From an uncultured Eubacteriales bacterium (GTDB lineage Bacteria > Bacillota > Clostridia > Peptostreptococcales > Anaerovoracaceae), in NCBI GenBank assembly GCA_902774265.1, contig CACYHR010000006.1, forward strand, positions 1 through 64,000: DNA of 64,000 nucleotides, in the 5' to 3' direction. Both the position numbers and the translations under genes were made by a program. A model generated the notes under the pieces. The model worked only from the letters and a program-made list of their open reading frames with translations, was not told the origin of the DNA and searched no databases. Shown here piece by piece: positions 34,968 to 44,496 of the stretch (position 1 is the stretch's first letter; each line of letters begins with the position of its first letter).

Positions 34968-35702
34968 ATGGCTAATCATCTGATGGAGCTTGCGGTAATA
35001 CCGGGCTTACTCATAATAATTTACGTTTACGGAAAAGATAAAGTAGAGAAAGAACCTAAGGGACTGATCATAAAGCTGATGTTTTTCGGCGTTCTTTCCT
35101 GCATCGCGGCCGGTTATATCGAAGCCTTTGAGGATTCGCTGCTTCCGGAATATCCGGCGGGAAGTCTTGAATTCGCCCTTCAGACATCATTCCTCGAAGC
35201 AGCGCTTGTCGAGGAACTGGTAAAATACACTGCGCTCAGGACCGGTTCATGGAAACATCCTTCGTTCAACTACAGATTTGACGGGATTGTTTACGGTGTA
35301 TCCGCGGCAGTGGGTTTTGCCATATACGAGAATATTATGTATGTAGCTTCCTATGGATTCGAGACTGCGGTCGTAAGGGCGTTTACTGCAGTTCCGCTGC
35401 ATGCGTTCTGCGGTGTCTTTATGGGAGTGTTCTACTCGTATGCCAAAAAATCAGATATACTGGGGCAGAACGGCAAAAGGAGATTATTTACATTCCTGTC
35501 GCTTATCGTACCTATGCTGATCCACGGTACATATGACACTCTGGCATTCCTGAATACAGAGGAATCGACATTTATGCTGCTCGGACTGGTAGTTATACTC
35601 TATATTACTGCGATCAGTACTATCAAAAGGCTTTCGAAGGCTGACTTTGAAGCGGGATTTTATCCGAAAGCCCGTTTCATAGAGTATGATACGGATCTAT
35701 AG
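34968..35702 (+). CDS. PrsW-family intramembrane protease
   Basis: Multi-pass membrane protein of 244 residues with about seven membrane segments. The three catalytic motifs of PrsW are visible: EELVK in LVEELVKYTAL (about 83-87), HAFCG (about 144) and HGTYD (about 186). PrsW cleaves anti-sigma factors in Bacillus; the target here is unknown because no anti-sigma gene is nearby. TAGGAGAA precedes ATG 34968. It probably forms a transcription unit with the preceding 29-residue gene and perhaps hypA 37 bases downstream. Confidence 0.88.
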   Translation: MANHLMELAVIPGLLIIIYVYGKDKVEKEPKGLIIKLMFFGVLSCIAAGYIEAFEDSLLPEYPAGSLEFALQTSFLEAALVEELVKYTALRTGSWKHPSFNYRFDGIVYGVSAAVGFAIYENIMYVASYGFETAVVRAFTAVPLHAFCGVFMGVFYSYAKKSDILGQNGKRRLFTFLSLIVPMLIHGTYDTLAFLNTEESTFMLLGLVVILYITAISTIKRLSKADFEAGFYPKARFIEYDTDL

Positions 35703-35739
35703 AGCAAGAGGTACTGCATGATAAGAGGCGCGGCTTGAT

Positions 35740-36084
35740 ATGCACGAATTAAGCATAGTATTTCATGTAATAAAGCAAATCGAAGAACTGTCTGAAGAGA
35801 ACAGTCTTACTGAAGTCAGATCAGTCACTCTTCAGCTCGGAGAGGTGACAGGTGCTATCCATGAGGATCTCAGAGACTGCTGGGACTGGGCGGTAAAAAG
35901 GACAGATATAATGAAGGAATGCGAGCTCGAGATCGAGGTCGTCCCGGCTCTTACTTACTGCGAGGACTGTGATAAGACATATCCGACCTTACAGTTCGGG
36001 AAGACATGCCCGCACTGCGGTTCGGGCAATACATATCTTGTGCAGGGCCGGGAAATGATGATCAAGGAGATAACGGCCTGCTGA
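35740..36084 (+). CDS. hypA: Hydrogenase nickel incorporation protein HypA
   Basis: Nickel-binding maturation factor for NiFe hydrogenase or urease. Protein of 114 residues. The N-terminal MHELS with nickel ligand His2 is intact, and the zinc site has two CxxC pairs: CEDCDK (about 68-71) and CPHCGS (about 91-94). No hydrogenase, urease or other hyp gene is present in the window, so its partner lies elsewhere. A weak AGAGGCG site precedes ATG 35740. It sits 36 bases before glgB, possibly co-transcribed by chance. Confidence 0.93.
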   Translation: MHELSIVFHVIKQIEELSEENSLTEVRSVTLQLGEVTGAIHEDLRDCWDWAVKRTDIMKECELEIEVVPALTYCEDCDKTYPTLQFGKTCPHCGSGNTYLVQGREMMIKEITAC

Positions 36085-36120
36085 AAGAGCAGCATAAAAC
36101 AACAGGAAGAATCATTAATA

Positions 36121-38046
36121 ATGGCAAAGAAAAATAAGATAAGCAAAATCTACTGTGAGCTTAATGATGAACTCACATATCTGTATAATACGGGCAAACT
36201 GTATTATGCATACCGCAGCTTCGGAGCGCATATTGCGGACGGGGGCGTTCGCTTCACGGTCTGGGCCCCTGATGTAAATGCGGTCAGAGTAAGCGGTGAT
36301 TTCAATGAATGGGATCCGTCTGATGACAGATACAGACTGGAGGAATCGGGAACATCCGGAGTATATACCGGATTTATCGAAGGTATCGGGGAAGGAGCTC
36401 TGTACAAATATGATATAGAGCTGAGAGACGGCAGACATATCCTCAAAGCCGATCCGTTCGCATTCGGCTCGGAACTCAGACCGGGCACCGCTTCGGCCGT
36501 TGCTGATACAAACTACAGATGGCATGATTCAAAGTGGATCAAAGCACGCGAAAAAGCTGTAACATTTAATGCACCGATGAATATTTACGAGGTGCATCCG
36601 GGATCGTGGAAAAGGCATCCTGCATCGGAGGAGGATGAGGACGGCTTCTATACATATGAAGATCTGGCGGAAACGCTGGTTCCGTATGTCAAAGAGATGG
36701 GATATACTCATGTCGAGCTCATGCCTGTAATGGAACATCCGCTTGATGCTTCATGGGGATATCAGGTGACCGGCTATTATGCTCCGACGGCAAGATACGG
36801 CAAGCCTTCCGGCTTAAAGCATCTTATAGATGAGTTCCATAGGGCCGGGATAGGAGTAATACTCGACTGGGTACCGGGACACTTCTGTCCTGATGAGCAG
36901 GGGCTCGCCTCTTTCAACGGCGGCTACCTCTACGAGTGTGAAAAGCACCCGGACTGGGGCACATATAAATTCGATTTTGCAAGACCTCAGGTACGCAGCT
37001 TCCTTATTTCCAACGCAATGTACTGGTTCAGCGAGTTTCATGCGGACGGAATCAGGGTTGACGGAGTCAGCAGCATGCTGTATCTCAATTTCGGCGTAAG
37101 CGATCCTGCAAAGCGCAAATTCAATAAATTCGGTGAAGAGGGTAATCTCGATGCAATAGCTTTTCTCAGAGAACTGAACGAAACGGTGGGCAGAGAGATA
37201 AAAGGGGTATTCACTGTGGCAGAGGAGAGCACCGCGTGGCCTCTTGTGACGAGACCGCCTGAGGACGGAGGACTCGGATTCCACTACAAGTGGAATATGG
37301 GCTGGATGAACGATACTCTCGAATATATGAAACAGGATTATCCTTTCAGGAAATATCACCACAATAAACTGACATTTTCGATGACATATGCATACAGCGA
37401 GAACTACATTCTGCCGCTTTCTCATGATGAGGTGGTTCACGGCAAGGCTTCGCTGATAGGCAGGATGCCCGGAGATCAGTGGAGACAGTTTGCCGGTATC
37501 AGGCTGCTCAGCCTGTATCAGATGACCCATCCCGGCAAAAAGCTCAATTTCATGGGTTACGAGAATGCGCAGTTCATCGAGTGGAGAGAGTATGAAGAAC
37601 TGCAATGGTTCCTGCTGGATTACGAGAATCACCGGAAATACCATGATTATATAAAAGCGCTCAATCATTTATACAGTGAGCACCCGGCGCTGTGGGCAAA
37701 CGACAGCGACTGGGAAGGGTTCAGATGGGTAGATGCCGATAACAGTGAACAGGGCATATATTCCTACCTGAGACTGAACAAAGATAAAAACGGAGACAGC
37801 GACAGTGATGAAACATTGCTGGTCGTTCTCAATACGGATGTACAGGCCTACGAGGAATTCACCATAGGGGTTCCTGAAAAGGGATTCTATAAGGAGATAT
37901 TCAACACGGATTCGGGCGAGTTTGCCGGGAGCGGCGTTGTGAACACGCGTCAGGTCAGGGCAAGGAAAGAACCTGCGCACGGCATGCCTTACTCTATCAC
38001 AGTAAGGATACCTGCACTCGGCGGCTGTATATTCAGAAAGAAGTAA
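36121..38046 (+). CDS. glgB: 1,4-alpha-glucan branching enzyme
   Basis: Makes alpha-1,6 branches in glycogen. Protein of 641 residues. A CBM48 N-terminal domain (about 30-125; VRFTVWAPDVNAVRVSGDFNEWDP) precedes the GH13 barrel: GYTHVELMPVMEHP, GIGVILDWVPGHF, DGIRVDGVSSM with the nucleophile Asp, VAEES with the acid Glu (about 361), and LPLSHDEVVHGK with the third Asp. GAAGAAT-type spacing before the ATG is weak (AGGAAGAATC). It is first of six glycogen genes in one direction. Confidence 0.95.
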   Translation: MAKKNKISKIYCELNDELTYLYNTGKLYYAYRSFGAHIADGGVRFTVWAPDVNAVRVSGDFNEWDPSDDRYRLEESGTSGVYTGFIEGIGEGALYKYDIELRDGRHILKADPFAFGSELRPGTASAVADTNYRWHDSKWIKAREKAVTFNAPMNIYEVHPGSWKRHPASEEDEDGFYTYEDLAETLVPYVKEMGYTHVELMPVMEHPLDASWGYQVTGYYAPTARYGKPSGLKHLIDEFHRAGIGVILDWVPGHFCPDEQGLASFNGGYLYECEKHPDWGTYKFDFARPQVRSFLISNAMYWFSEFHADGIRVDGVSSMLYLNFGVSDPAKRKFNKFGEEGNLDAIAFLRELNETVGREIKGVFTVAEESTAWPLVTRPPEDGGLGFHYKWNMGWMNDTLEYMKQDYPFRKYHHNKLTFSMTYAYSENYILPLSHDEVVHGKASLIGRMPGDQWRQFAGIRLLSLYQMTHPGKKLNFMGYENAQFIEWREYEELQWFLLDYENHRKYHDYIKALNHLYSEHPALWANDSDWEGFRWVDADNSEQGIYSYLRLNKDKNGDSDSDETLLVVLNTDVQAYEEFTIGVPEKGFYKEIFNTDSGEFAGSGVVNTRQVRARKEPAHGMPYSITVRIPALGGCIFRKK

Positions 38047-38067
38047 CTTATAACAGAAGGGGATTAT

Positions 38068-40494
38068 ATGATAAGGACCAAAGAAGAATTTAAACATGAA
38101 TTTACCCGTGTAGCAAACGTGATGTTCGAGAGAGATCCGGAGCAGCTGGATGCGGGTGATAAGTACGCTGCGCTCGCGAGGGTCATGAGCTTTGAAGCTG
38201 CACAGAGAGTAGAGTACGAGGATGCGAGAAACGGCGTTTCCGCAAAAGACCAGAAGAGAGTATATTATTTCTCCATGGAATTCCTTATCGGAAAGCTAAT
38301 GGAAAACTATCTCATCAATCTTGAGATCCGTGATATCGTAGAAGAGGGACTCAGAGATTTCGGGACAGAGCTGGATGAGATTCTTGAGGTCGAGAACGAT
38401 CCGGGACTCGGAAACGGCGGTCTTGGCAGACTTGCGGCATGCTTTATCGACTCTATGGCAGCTCTCGGCATCAGAGGCGACGGAATGGGACTCAGATACA
38501 AGTTCGGCCTTTTCAAGCAGAAGATCGAGAACGGTTACCAGATCGAGCTGCCTGACGCGTGGCTCGACGGCGGATATATCTGGGAGACCGCAAGACCATA
38601 TGAATCAGTTATCGTAAAATTCGGCGGCAGAGTCGAAAGAAGACTCAAAGACGGAGTCATGGAATATGAGCATGTGGATTATTCCACGATCAGAGCCGTG
38701 CCTTACGATGTTCCTGTATTGGGATTCGGCGGCAGGACTGTCAACACTCTGCACCTCTGGGATGCTCAGCCTGTACACGATACCATTGATATGACACAGT
38801 TCAACAACGGTAATTACAGCGAGGCGATGAGGGAAAAGGCCAATATCGAGGCTCTTACCAGCATTCTCTATCCGGATGATACAAACGGCATAGGCAAGAG
38901 ACTGAGACTCAGACAGGAGTACTTCCTGGTAGCTGCCGGAATGGGAATGATCATCAAAGATTACAAGACTCTTTACGGCAATAAAGAATGGGACAAGCTG
39001 CCTGACAGAGTGCAGATCCACATCAACGATACCCATCCGACAATGTGTATCCCTGAACTCATGAGGATACTGATGGATGAGGAAGGTCTCGAGTGGAATG
39101 ACGCATGGAAGATCACAAAGGCGACTATTTCGTTCACCAACCACACAGTACTTCCTGAGGCTCTTGAAAAATGGCCTATCCAGCAGTTCCAGGATCTGCT
39201 GCCGAGGATCTATATGATTATTGACGAGATCAACAGACGCTGGCAGGAGAGTCTGCCGACCAAGATCGACGACTATAATGTTCTATCGAGAGAGACTTCC
39301 GCCCTCTGGGACGGACAGGTCAAGATGGCGAACCTTTCCGTTATAGGAAGCCATTCGGTAAACGGAGTATCGGCACTTCACAGTGATATTCTGACAAAGA
39401 CTGTATTCAGCAAATTCTATGAACTCGATCCGAAGATCTTCAACAACAAGACAAACGGGATCAGCCACAGAAGATTCCTGATGCAGGCCAATCCTTCACT
39501 GACTTCGCTGATCAACAAGACTATCGGCACGGATTGGCATACGGATCTCGATGAGCTCAAAAAGCTCAACGCGTATCTTGATGACAAGGCATTCCTCAAA
39601 GAATACGCAGCTTCAAAGAGAGCCAACAAGCTGAGACTGGCTGAGTACATCCGCAAAAATATGGAAATAGATGTCGATCCTGATTCCGTATTCGACGTAC
39701 AGGTCAAGAGGATGCACGCATACAAGAGACAGCTGCTGAACGGATTCAAGATACTCGATCTCTATAACAGACTCAAGGAGAATCCTGATCTTCCTATCAA
39801 CAACTATACATTCATCTTTGCGGGCAAAGCCGCTCAGGGATATGTATTCGCCAAGGAAGTCATCAAATTCATCAACAGCCTTGCTGATATAGTTAATTCA
39901 GATCCTGTAGTCAGCAAGAGGATCAAGGTCGTATTCATCGAGAATTTCTGCGTTTCCAACGCGCAGCTGATTTATCCTGCCGCTGATATCAGCGAGCAGA
40001 TCTCAACTGCAGGCAAGGAAGCCAGCGGTACGGGCAACATGAAATTCATGATGAACGGAGCCGTCACTCTCGGAACCATGGACGGCGCCAATGTTGAGAT
40101 CAACCAGCTTGTCGGAGACGACAATATGGGCATATTCGGATACTCATCAGACGAAACCGAGAATTTCTACATACACGGCGGTTATTCGGCACGTCAGTGC
40201 GTTGACAGCGATCCAAGGCTCACACGCATGACATCACAGCTGGTGGACGGATTCTTCAGCCGCTGTGGTCAGGCATTCTGGGGCATACACGATGCTCTTA
40301 TCAATGCTAACGATGAATACTTCGTGCTGGGAGATTTCGATTCATATGTAAAGGCTTGGGAAAAGATGGATAAGATATACAGCAACAGGATGAAGTGGAA
40401 CAGAATGTCCCTTGCAAATGTTGCGAATTCATCCTTCTTCTCCAGCGACAGGACCATAAAGGAATACGCAGAAGACATCTGGCACGTTCTGTAG
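38068..40494 (+). CDS. glgP: Glycogen/maltodextrin phosphorylase
   Basis: Releases glucose 1-phosphate from alpha-1,4 glucan ends with pyridoxal phosphate. Protein of 808 residues, full length. The N-terminal NGGLGRLAACFIDSMA, the VQIHINDTHPTMCIPELMR part and the PLP region EASGTGNMKFMMNGAVTLGTMDGANVE (about 650-680, with the PLP Lys) are clear. GGGGAT about 7 bases before ATG. 21 bases separate it from glgB. A strong palindrome follows it (40503), between phosphorolysis and synthesis genes, which may separate their expression. Confidence 0.96.
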   Translation: MIRTKEEFKHEFTRVANVMFERDPEQLDAGDKYAALARVMSFEAAQRVEYEDARNGVSAKDQKRVYYFSMEFLIGKLMENYLINLEIRDIVEEGLRDFGTELDEILEVENDPGLGNGGLGRLAACFIDSMAALGIRGDGMGLRYKFGLFKQKIENGYQIELPDAWLDGGYIWETARPYESVIVKFGGRVERRLKDGVMEYEHVDYSTIRAVPYDVPVLGFGGRTVNTLHLWDAQPVHDTIDMTQFNNGNYSEAMREKANIEALTSILYPDDTNGIGKRLRLRQEYFLVAAGMGMIIKDYKTLYGNKEWDKLPDRVQIHINDTHPTMCIPELMRILMDEEGLEWNDAWKITKATISFTNHTVLPEALEKWPIQQFQDLLPRIYMIIDEINRRWQESLPTKIDDYNVLSRETSALWDGQVKMANLSVIGSHSVNGVSALHSDILTKTVFSKFYELDPKIFNNKTNGISHRRFLMQANPSLTSLINKTIGTDWHTDLDELKKLNAYLDDKAFLKEYAASKRANKLRLAEYIRKNMEIDVDPDSVFDVQVKRMHAYKRQLLNGFKILDLYNRLKENPDLPINNYTFIFAGKAAQGYVFAKEVIKFINSLADIVNSDPVVSKRIKVVFIENFCVSNAQLIYPAADISEQISTAGKEASGTGNMKFMMNGAVTLGTMDGANVEINQLVGDDNMGIFGYSSDETENFYIHGGYSARQCVDSDPRLTRMTSQLVDGFFSRCGQAFWGIHDALINANDEYFVLGDFDSYVKAWEKMDKIYSNRMKWNRMSLANVANSSFFSSDRTIKEYAEDIWHVL

Positions 40495-40502
40495 TGAATG
40501 AC

Positions 40503-40529
40503 TGTGACAGGGGTCAGTCCCCTGTCACA
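40503..40529 (+). terminator. Perfect hairpin between glgP and glgC
   Basis: TGTGACAGGGG (40503-40513) and CCCCTGTCACA (40519-40529) form an 11-bp stem with a 5-base loop TCAGT. There is no T-tract, so it may protect the 3' end of the upstream mRNA or weaken readthrough rather than terminate fully. The same CAGTCCCC core occurs at 60682-60689. Confidence 0.6.
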
Positions 40530-40608
40530 TAAGTGTGTTAAATCTTCAGATCCGTTAAGACGGTTTTGAGTTTTATAATAGTTAATTCTGACACCTATAA
40601 GGAGGCGA

Positions 40609-41745
40609 GTGGTAATGAAGAAAAAGAAATGTATTGCAATGCTCCTCGCAGGTGGACAGGGTACGAGACTGGGTAAGCTTACATCAAGCATTGCCAAACC
40701 GGCGGTTTCATTCGGCGGCAAGTACCGTATCATAGACTTCGGTCTGTCCAACTGCGTCAATTCCGGAATCGATACCGTAGGTATCCTTATCCAGTATAAA
40801 CCTCTTATTCTCAACAGGTATGTCGGTACCGGTGAATCCTGGGATCTCGCTGTTGCCGACGGCGGAGTACATATACTGCCACCTTATGCGGGTGAAACAG
40901 GTGGAGAGTGGTATGAGGGAACAGCCGATGCTATTTTCCACAATATAGATTTTATAGATATGTATGACCCTGAGAATGTTCTGATACTCTCGGGTGACCA
41001 TATCTACAAGATGGACTATAACAAGATGCTCGAGGCTCATGAGTCCAGAGAGGCAGACCTCACGGTATCTGTTATAGAGGTTCCTATGGAAGAGGCAAGC
41101 CGTTTCGGCATCATGACCGCAGACAAAGAGGGACGCATCACCAAATTCTCCGAAAAACCTAAGAATCCTGACAGCAATCTTGCATCGATGGGTATTTATA
41201 TCTTCTCGTGGAAGGCTCTTCGAAAGGCTCTTCTTGAGGATCATGAAAAAGAAGGTTCGAGTCACGACTTCGGTAACGATATAATTCCTAAAATGCTCGG
41301 TGAAGGAAAGGATATATTCGTTTACAGATTCGAGGGATACTGGAGAGATGTCGGAACAGTCCAGAGCTACTATGACAGCCAGATGGATCTGATGGACAAT
41401 GTGGAGAATATAAATGTATTCACAAAGGACAGCAGAGTGTTCTCCAATTCAAACATATATCCGCCTCAGTATCTCGGACCGAATGCAAATATCAGCAATT
41501 CGATGATATGCAACGGCTGTACTGTATACGGCGAAGTGACTCATTCGATACTGGGATCCGGCGTAGTAGTCGGAGAGGGCACAGTGGTGGAGGATTCGAT
41601 AATCCTTCCTAACGCTGTGATAGGCAGGAACTGCCACATCACAAATGCTATAGTCAATGAAGGCGTAACCGTGGATGACAGGACAGAGATCGGCACAGCC
41701 GACGGCGATATCGAAGTCTACGGCAAAGCGCGTCTGTCGATTTAA
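40609..41745 (+). CDS. glgC: Glucose-1-phosphate adenylyltransferase, catalytic subunit
   Basis: Makes ADP-glucose from glucose 1-phosphate and ATP, the controlled step of glycogen synthesis. Protein of 378 residues. The pyrophosphorylase signature [14 protein letters not shown] (about 11-24), the sugar-binding [10 protein letters not shown] and [11 protein letters not shown] (metal Asp, about 127-130) and a C-terminal left-handed beta-helix ([14 protein letters not shown]) are present. GGAGG (40601-40605) precedes the start; the GTG at 40609 is close, and ATG 40615 is an alternative. It is followed 18 bases later by glgD. Confidence 0.95.
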   Translation: MVMKKKKCIAMLLAGGQGTRLGKLTSSIAKPAVSFGGKYRIIDFGLSNCVNSGIDTVGILIQYKPLILNRYVGTGESWDLAVADGGVHILPPYAGETGGEWYEGTADAIFHNIDFIDMYDPENVLILSGDHIYKMDYNKMLEAHESREADLTVSVIEVPMEEASRFGIMTADKEGRITKFSEKPKNPDSNLASMGIYIFSWKALRKALLEDHEKEGSSHDFGNDIIPKMLGEGKDIFVYRFEGYWRDVGTVQSYYDSQMDLMDNVENINVFTKDSRVFSNSNIYPPQYLGPNANISNSMICNGCTVYGEVTHSILGSGVVVGEGTVVEDSIILPNAVIGRNCHITNAIVNEGVTVDDRTEIGTADGDIEVYGKARLSI

Positions 41746-41763
41746 CAGGAGGGAGGCGATACT

Positions 41764-42870
41764 ATGAAAACGATAGGATTGATTTCCGCAAATTATCAGG
41801 GCAACAGATTCGGTGAACTCACTGAGAACAGGACTCTGGCCTCGCTTCCTTACGGCGGCAGGTACAGACTCATAGATTTTGCTCTTTCAAACATGTCCAA
41901 CTCGGGCATCACAACAGTAGGTATTATCGCACCTTACAATTCGGGATCTCTGATCGACCATATCGGAATCGGTAATCCGTGGTCGCTCGGCCGCAAGAAC
42001 GGCGGACTTTTCCTGATGCCTGGTACTGTGTATGGCGTACAGGCAGAGGGAACCAGATTCCTGCTCAGAGATATGCTGGTAAACCAGGATTTCTTCAGGA
42101 AAGATGATGCCGACTATGTAATCGTTACAGCGAGCAGCGATGTTTATAACATGGATTTCAAACCTCTGATCAAATATCATGAGGCAAACGGCAAACCGCT
42201 GACAATGGTATACACCAAGGTACCAAAGGGCGAAAAAAACGTCGGATTCTTTATGGATATAGATGAGGAAGGCACTGTAACATCCATCAAAAAAGACGGA
42301 AAAGGCTGGTCCAATTATTTCATGGACTGCTTCATCATCGACAAAAAGTTTATGCTGGATTTTCTTCAGTGGTTCAAGGCGCTCGAGCATATGGATCTGT
42401 TCGAGATCGTAATGAACAATATGGATTTCATGGAAATCGGCGCATTTGAGTTCAGGGGATATCTCGGCAAGATCAACACTGCAAAGGATCTGCTCAAGGT
42501 CAACCAGGATATGTGTGACTACGGCGTTCGCAATGAGGTATTCTGCAATCCTGACAGAACCATATACACCAAGACTCAGGACGAGGCTCCTGCTTTCTTT
42601 ACGACAGGTTCTGATGTAAGGAACTCGATTATTTCCGCAGGATGCAGGATAGAGGGCAAGGTCGAGAACAGTATAATATTCAGAAGCGTCAATATCGGAA
42701 AAGGTTCCGTAATACGCAACAGTGTTATCATGATGCACTGCGACATTGGTGAAAACGTGGTTCTCGAAAATGTTATCGCCGATAAATATGTCAGGATAAA
42801 CAACGGAGTCAAGATTTACGGCGGCGATGAGGACACACCGATCATCATCGGCAAGAACGAGACTATTTAA
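41764..42870 (+). CDS. glgD: GlgD, regulatory paralogue of ADP-glucose pyrophosphorylase
   Basis: Protein of 368 residues homologous to GlgC but with a degenerate active site: SANYQGNRFGELT replaces the GGxGTRL loop, and TASSDVYNMDF replaces the SGDHxYxMDY motif. In Firmicutes GlgD forms a heterotetramer with GlgC and changes its activity and allosteric response. The C-terminal beta-helix is kept (IIFRSVNIGKGSVIRNSVIMMHCDIG). AGGAGGGAG precedes the ATG at 41764. Confidence 0.93.
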   Translation: MKTIGLISANYQGNRFGELTENRTLASLPYGGRYRLIDFALSNMSNSGITTVGIIAPYNSGSLIDHIGIGNPWSLGRKNGGLFLMPGTVYGVQAEGTRFLLRDMLVNQDFFRKDDADYVIVTASSDVYNMDFKPLIKYHEANGKPLTMVYTKVPKGEKNVGFFMDIDEEGTVTSIKKDGKGWSNYFMDCFIIDKKFMLDFLQWFKALEHMDLFEIVMNNMDFMEIGAFEFRGYLGKINTAKDLLKVNQDMCDYGVRNEVFCNPDRTIYTKTQDEAPAFFTTGSDVRNSIISAGCRIEGKVENSIIFRSVNIGKGSVIRNSVIMMHCDIGENVVLENVIADKYVRINNGVKIYGGDEDTPIIIGKNETI

Positions 42871-42888
42871 GAGTCTTAAGGAGAGCTT

Positions 42889-44343
42889 ATGGCAAAGACT
42901 AAGAAAAATGTATTATTTGCGGCTTTCGAGGCGTCTCCGTTCATCAAAACGGGCGGTCTCGGTGATGTAGCAGGGGCTCTTCCGGCTCATGTCAAATCAG
43001 ATGATTTTGATGCGAGAGTAATACTGCCTCTGCTCGGCAGCATTCCTGAAGTATACAGGAAAAAAATGAAATATGTGATGAATTACGAAGTCCCTCTGGG
43101 CTGGAGAAAGCTTTACTGCGGGCTGTTCACGCTGCGCATGGGCGGTGTCACATACTATTTCCTCGATAACGAGTACTATTTCTACAGATCATCAATATAC
43201 GGAGAGTTCGATGACGGGGAGAGAGTTGCATTTTTCTCAAAGGCAGTGCTTGAGACCGTTATGCATATCAGTAAGAATTTCAAGCCTGATATCATCCACT
43301 GTAATGACTGGCATACTGCTCTTATACCTGTATATCTGAGAGAACACTATAATGATAACGATCTGTACAGAAATATCAGGACAGTATTCACCATACACAA
43401 CCTCAAATTCCAGGGGCAGTACAGCAGGCTCATGGTCGGGGATGTGCTTGGATTACACGATACGCCTGCTGACGGTCAGATGAATCACGACGACAGTGTC
43501 AATTTCCTGCAGGGGGCAGTTATCTATGCAGATGCCGTAACAACGGTAAGTCCTACATATGCTGATGAGATCTGTTCCGTTCAGTACGGAGAACGTCTCG
43601 AGGGACTGTTCAATTCACGCAAATACAAATTGTTCGGTATCATAAACGGTATAGATACAAAGAACTATGACCCGATGACAGACCCGAATATTGCGGTAAA
43701 CTACGGGCCTGACAGTATAGACAAAAAAATTGAGGATAAGCTGGCTCTTCAGAGAGAACTCGGTCTGACCGAGGATCCTACCATTCCGCTGTACGGAATG
43801 GTCAGCAGACTGACAATGCAGAAAGGTGCGAATCTCGTTGCCGAACTGCTTCCTCAGTTCATGGAAAGAACCATGCAGCTGGTCGTCCTCGGTACAGGTG
43901 AATACATGTATGAGAACGCCATAGGTGATTTCGCATATCATAATCCTGAGAATTTTGCAGCGAGGATCACATTCGACGAATCTCTCTCAAGACGCATATA
44001 CGCGGGCTCGGATGTATTCCTGATGCCGTCGCAGTTCGAACCTTGCGGACTTGCACAGATGATATCCATGAGATACGGTACTCTGCCTCTGGTAAGAGAG
44101 ACCGGCGGACTTAAGGATACAGTTAGCGGATACTGGGATGTCGGTGAGGAAGCAAACGGATTCTCATTCAGGGACTTCGATATTGAAGGACTCAGAAACG
44201 CAGTCGATCTGGCTCAGAATATCTGGTATGATCACCCGGATATCTGGAAAAAGATGCAGAGCAATGCTCTTGCGATGGATTTCAGCTGGGACAAATCGGC
44301 CGGAGAATACAGAGAGCTGTATAACTACATACTCGGGGAATAG
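42889..44343 (+). CDS. glgA: Glycogen synthase (ADP-glucose)
   Basis: Extends alpha-1,4 glucan chains from ADP-glucose. GT5 enzyme of 484 residues. The N-terminal ADP-glucose loop KTGGLGDVAGALP (about 19-31), HCNDWHTALIPVYL (about 136-149) and the C-terminal EPCGLAQMISMRYGTLPLVRETGGL (about 384-408, catalytic Glu) are intact. AAGGAGAG precedes the ATG; the gap from glgD is 18 bases. A terminator-like structure follows at 44387. Confidence 0.96.
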   Translation: MAKTKKNVLFAAFEASPFIKTGGLGDVAGALPAHVKSDDFDARVILPLLGSIPEVYRKKMKYVMNYEVPLGWRKLYCGLFTLRMGGVTYYFLDNEYYFYRSSIYGEFDDGERVAFFSKAVLETVMHISKNFKPDIIHCNDWHTALIPVYLREHYNDNDLYRNIRTVFTIHNLKFQGQYSRLMVGDVLGLHDTPADGQMNHDDSVNFLQGAVIYADAVTTVSPTYADEICSVQYGERLEGLFNSRKYKLFGIINGIDTKNYDPMTDPNIAVNYGPDSIDKKIEDKLALQRELGLTEDPTIPLYGMVSRLTMQKGANLVAELLPQFMERTMQLVVLGTGEYMYENAIGDFAYHNPENFAARITFDESLSRRIYAGSDVFLMPSQFEPCGLAQMISMRYGTLPLVRETGGLKDTVSGYWDVGEEANGFSFRDFDIEGLRNAVDLAQNIWYDHPDIWKKMQSNALAMDFSWDKSAGEYRELYNYILGE

Positions 44344-44386
44344 GAAATAAGCATTCAGCTTAAACAGCGCAATTGAAATCATAAGG

Positions 44387-44450
44387 CGGTTTATCTGCCC
44401 GGCGGACATCGGCTGTGACCCGTCCCGGGAACAGATAAACCGTCATTTTT
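44387..44450 (+). terminator. Long-armed terminator or attenuator after glgA
   Basis: A perfect 11-bp inverted repeat, CGGTTTATCTG (44387-44397) and CAGATAAACCG (44432-44442), is followed by TCATTTTT. The 34 bases between the arms contain further GC-rich pairing (CCCGG near 44398-44402 and CCGGG near 44425-44429). The next gene starts at 44497, so this could be a simple terminator or a leader attenuator for it. Confidence 0.6.
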
Positions 44451-44496
44451 GCTAGATACCGGTATTGGAAACAGATATTTGGAAGGAAAAGACCTA

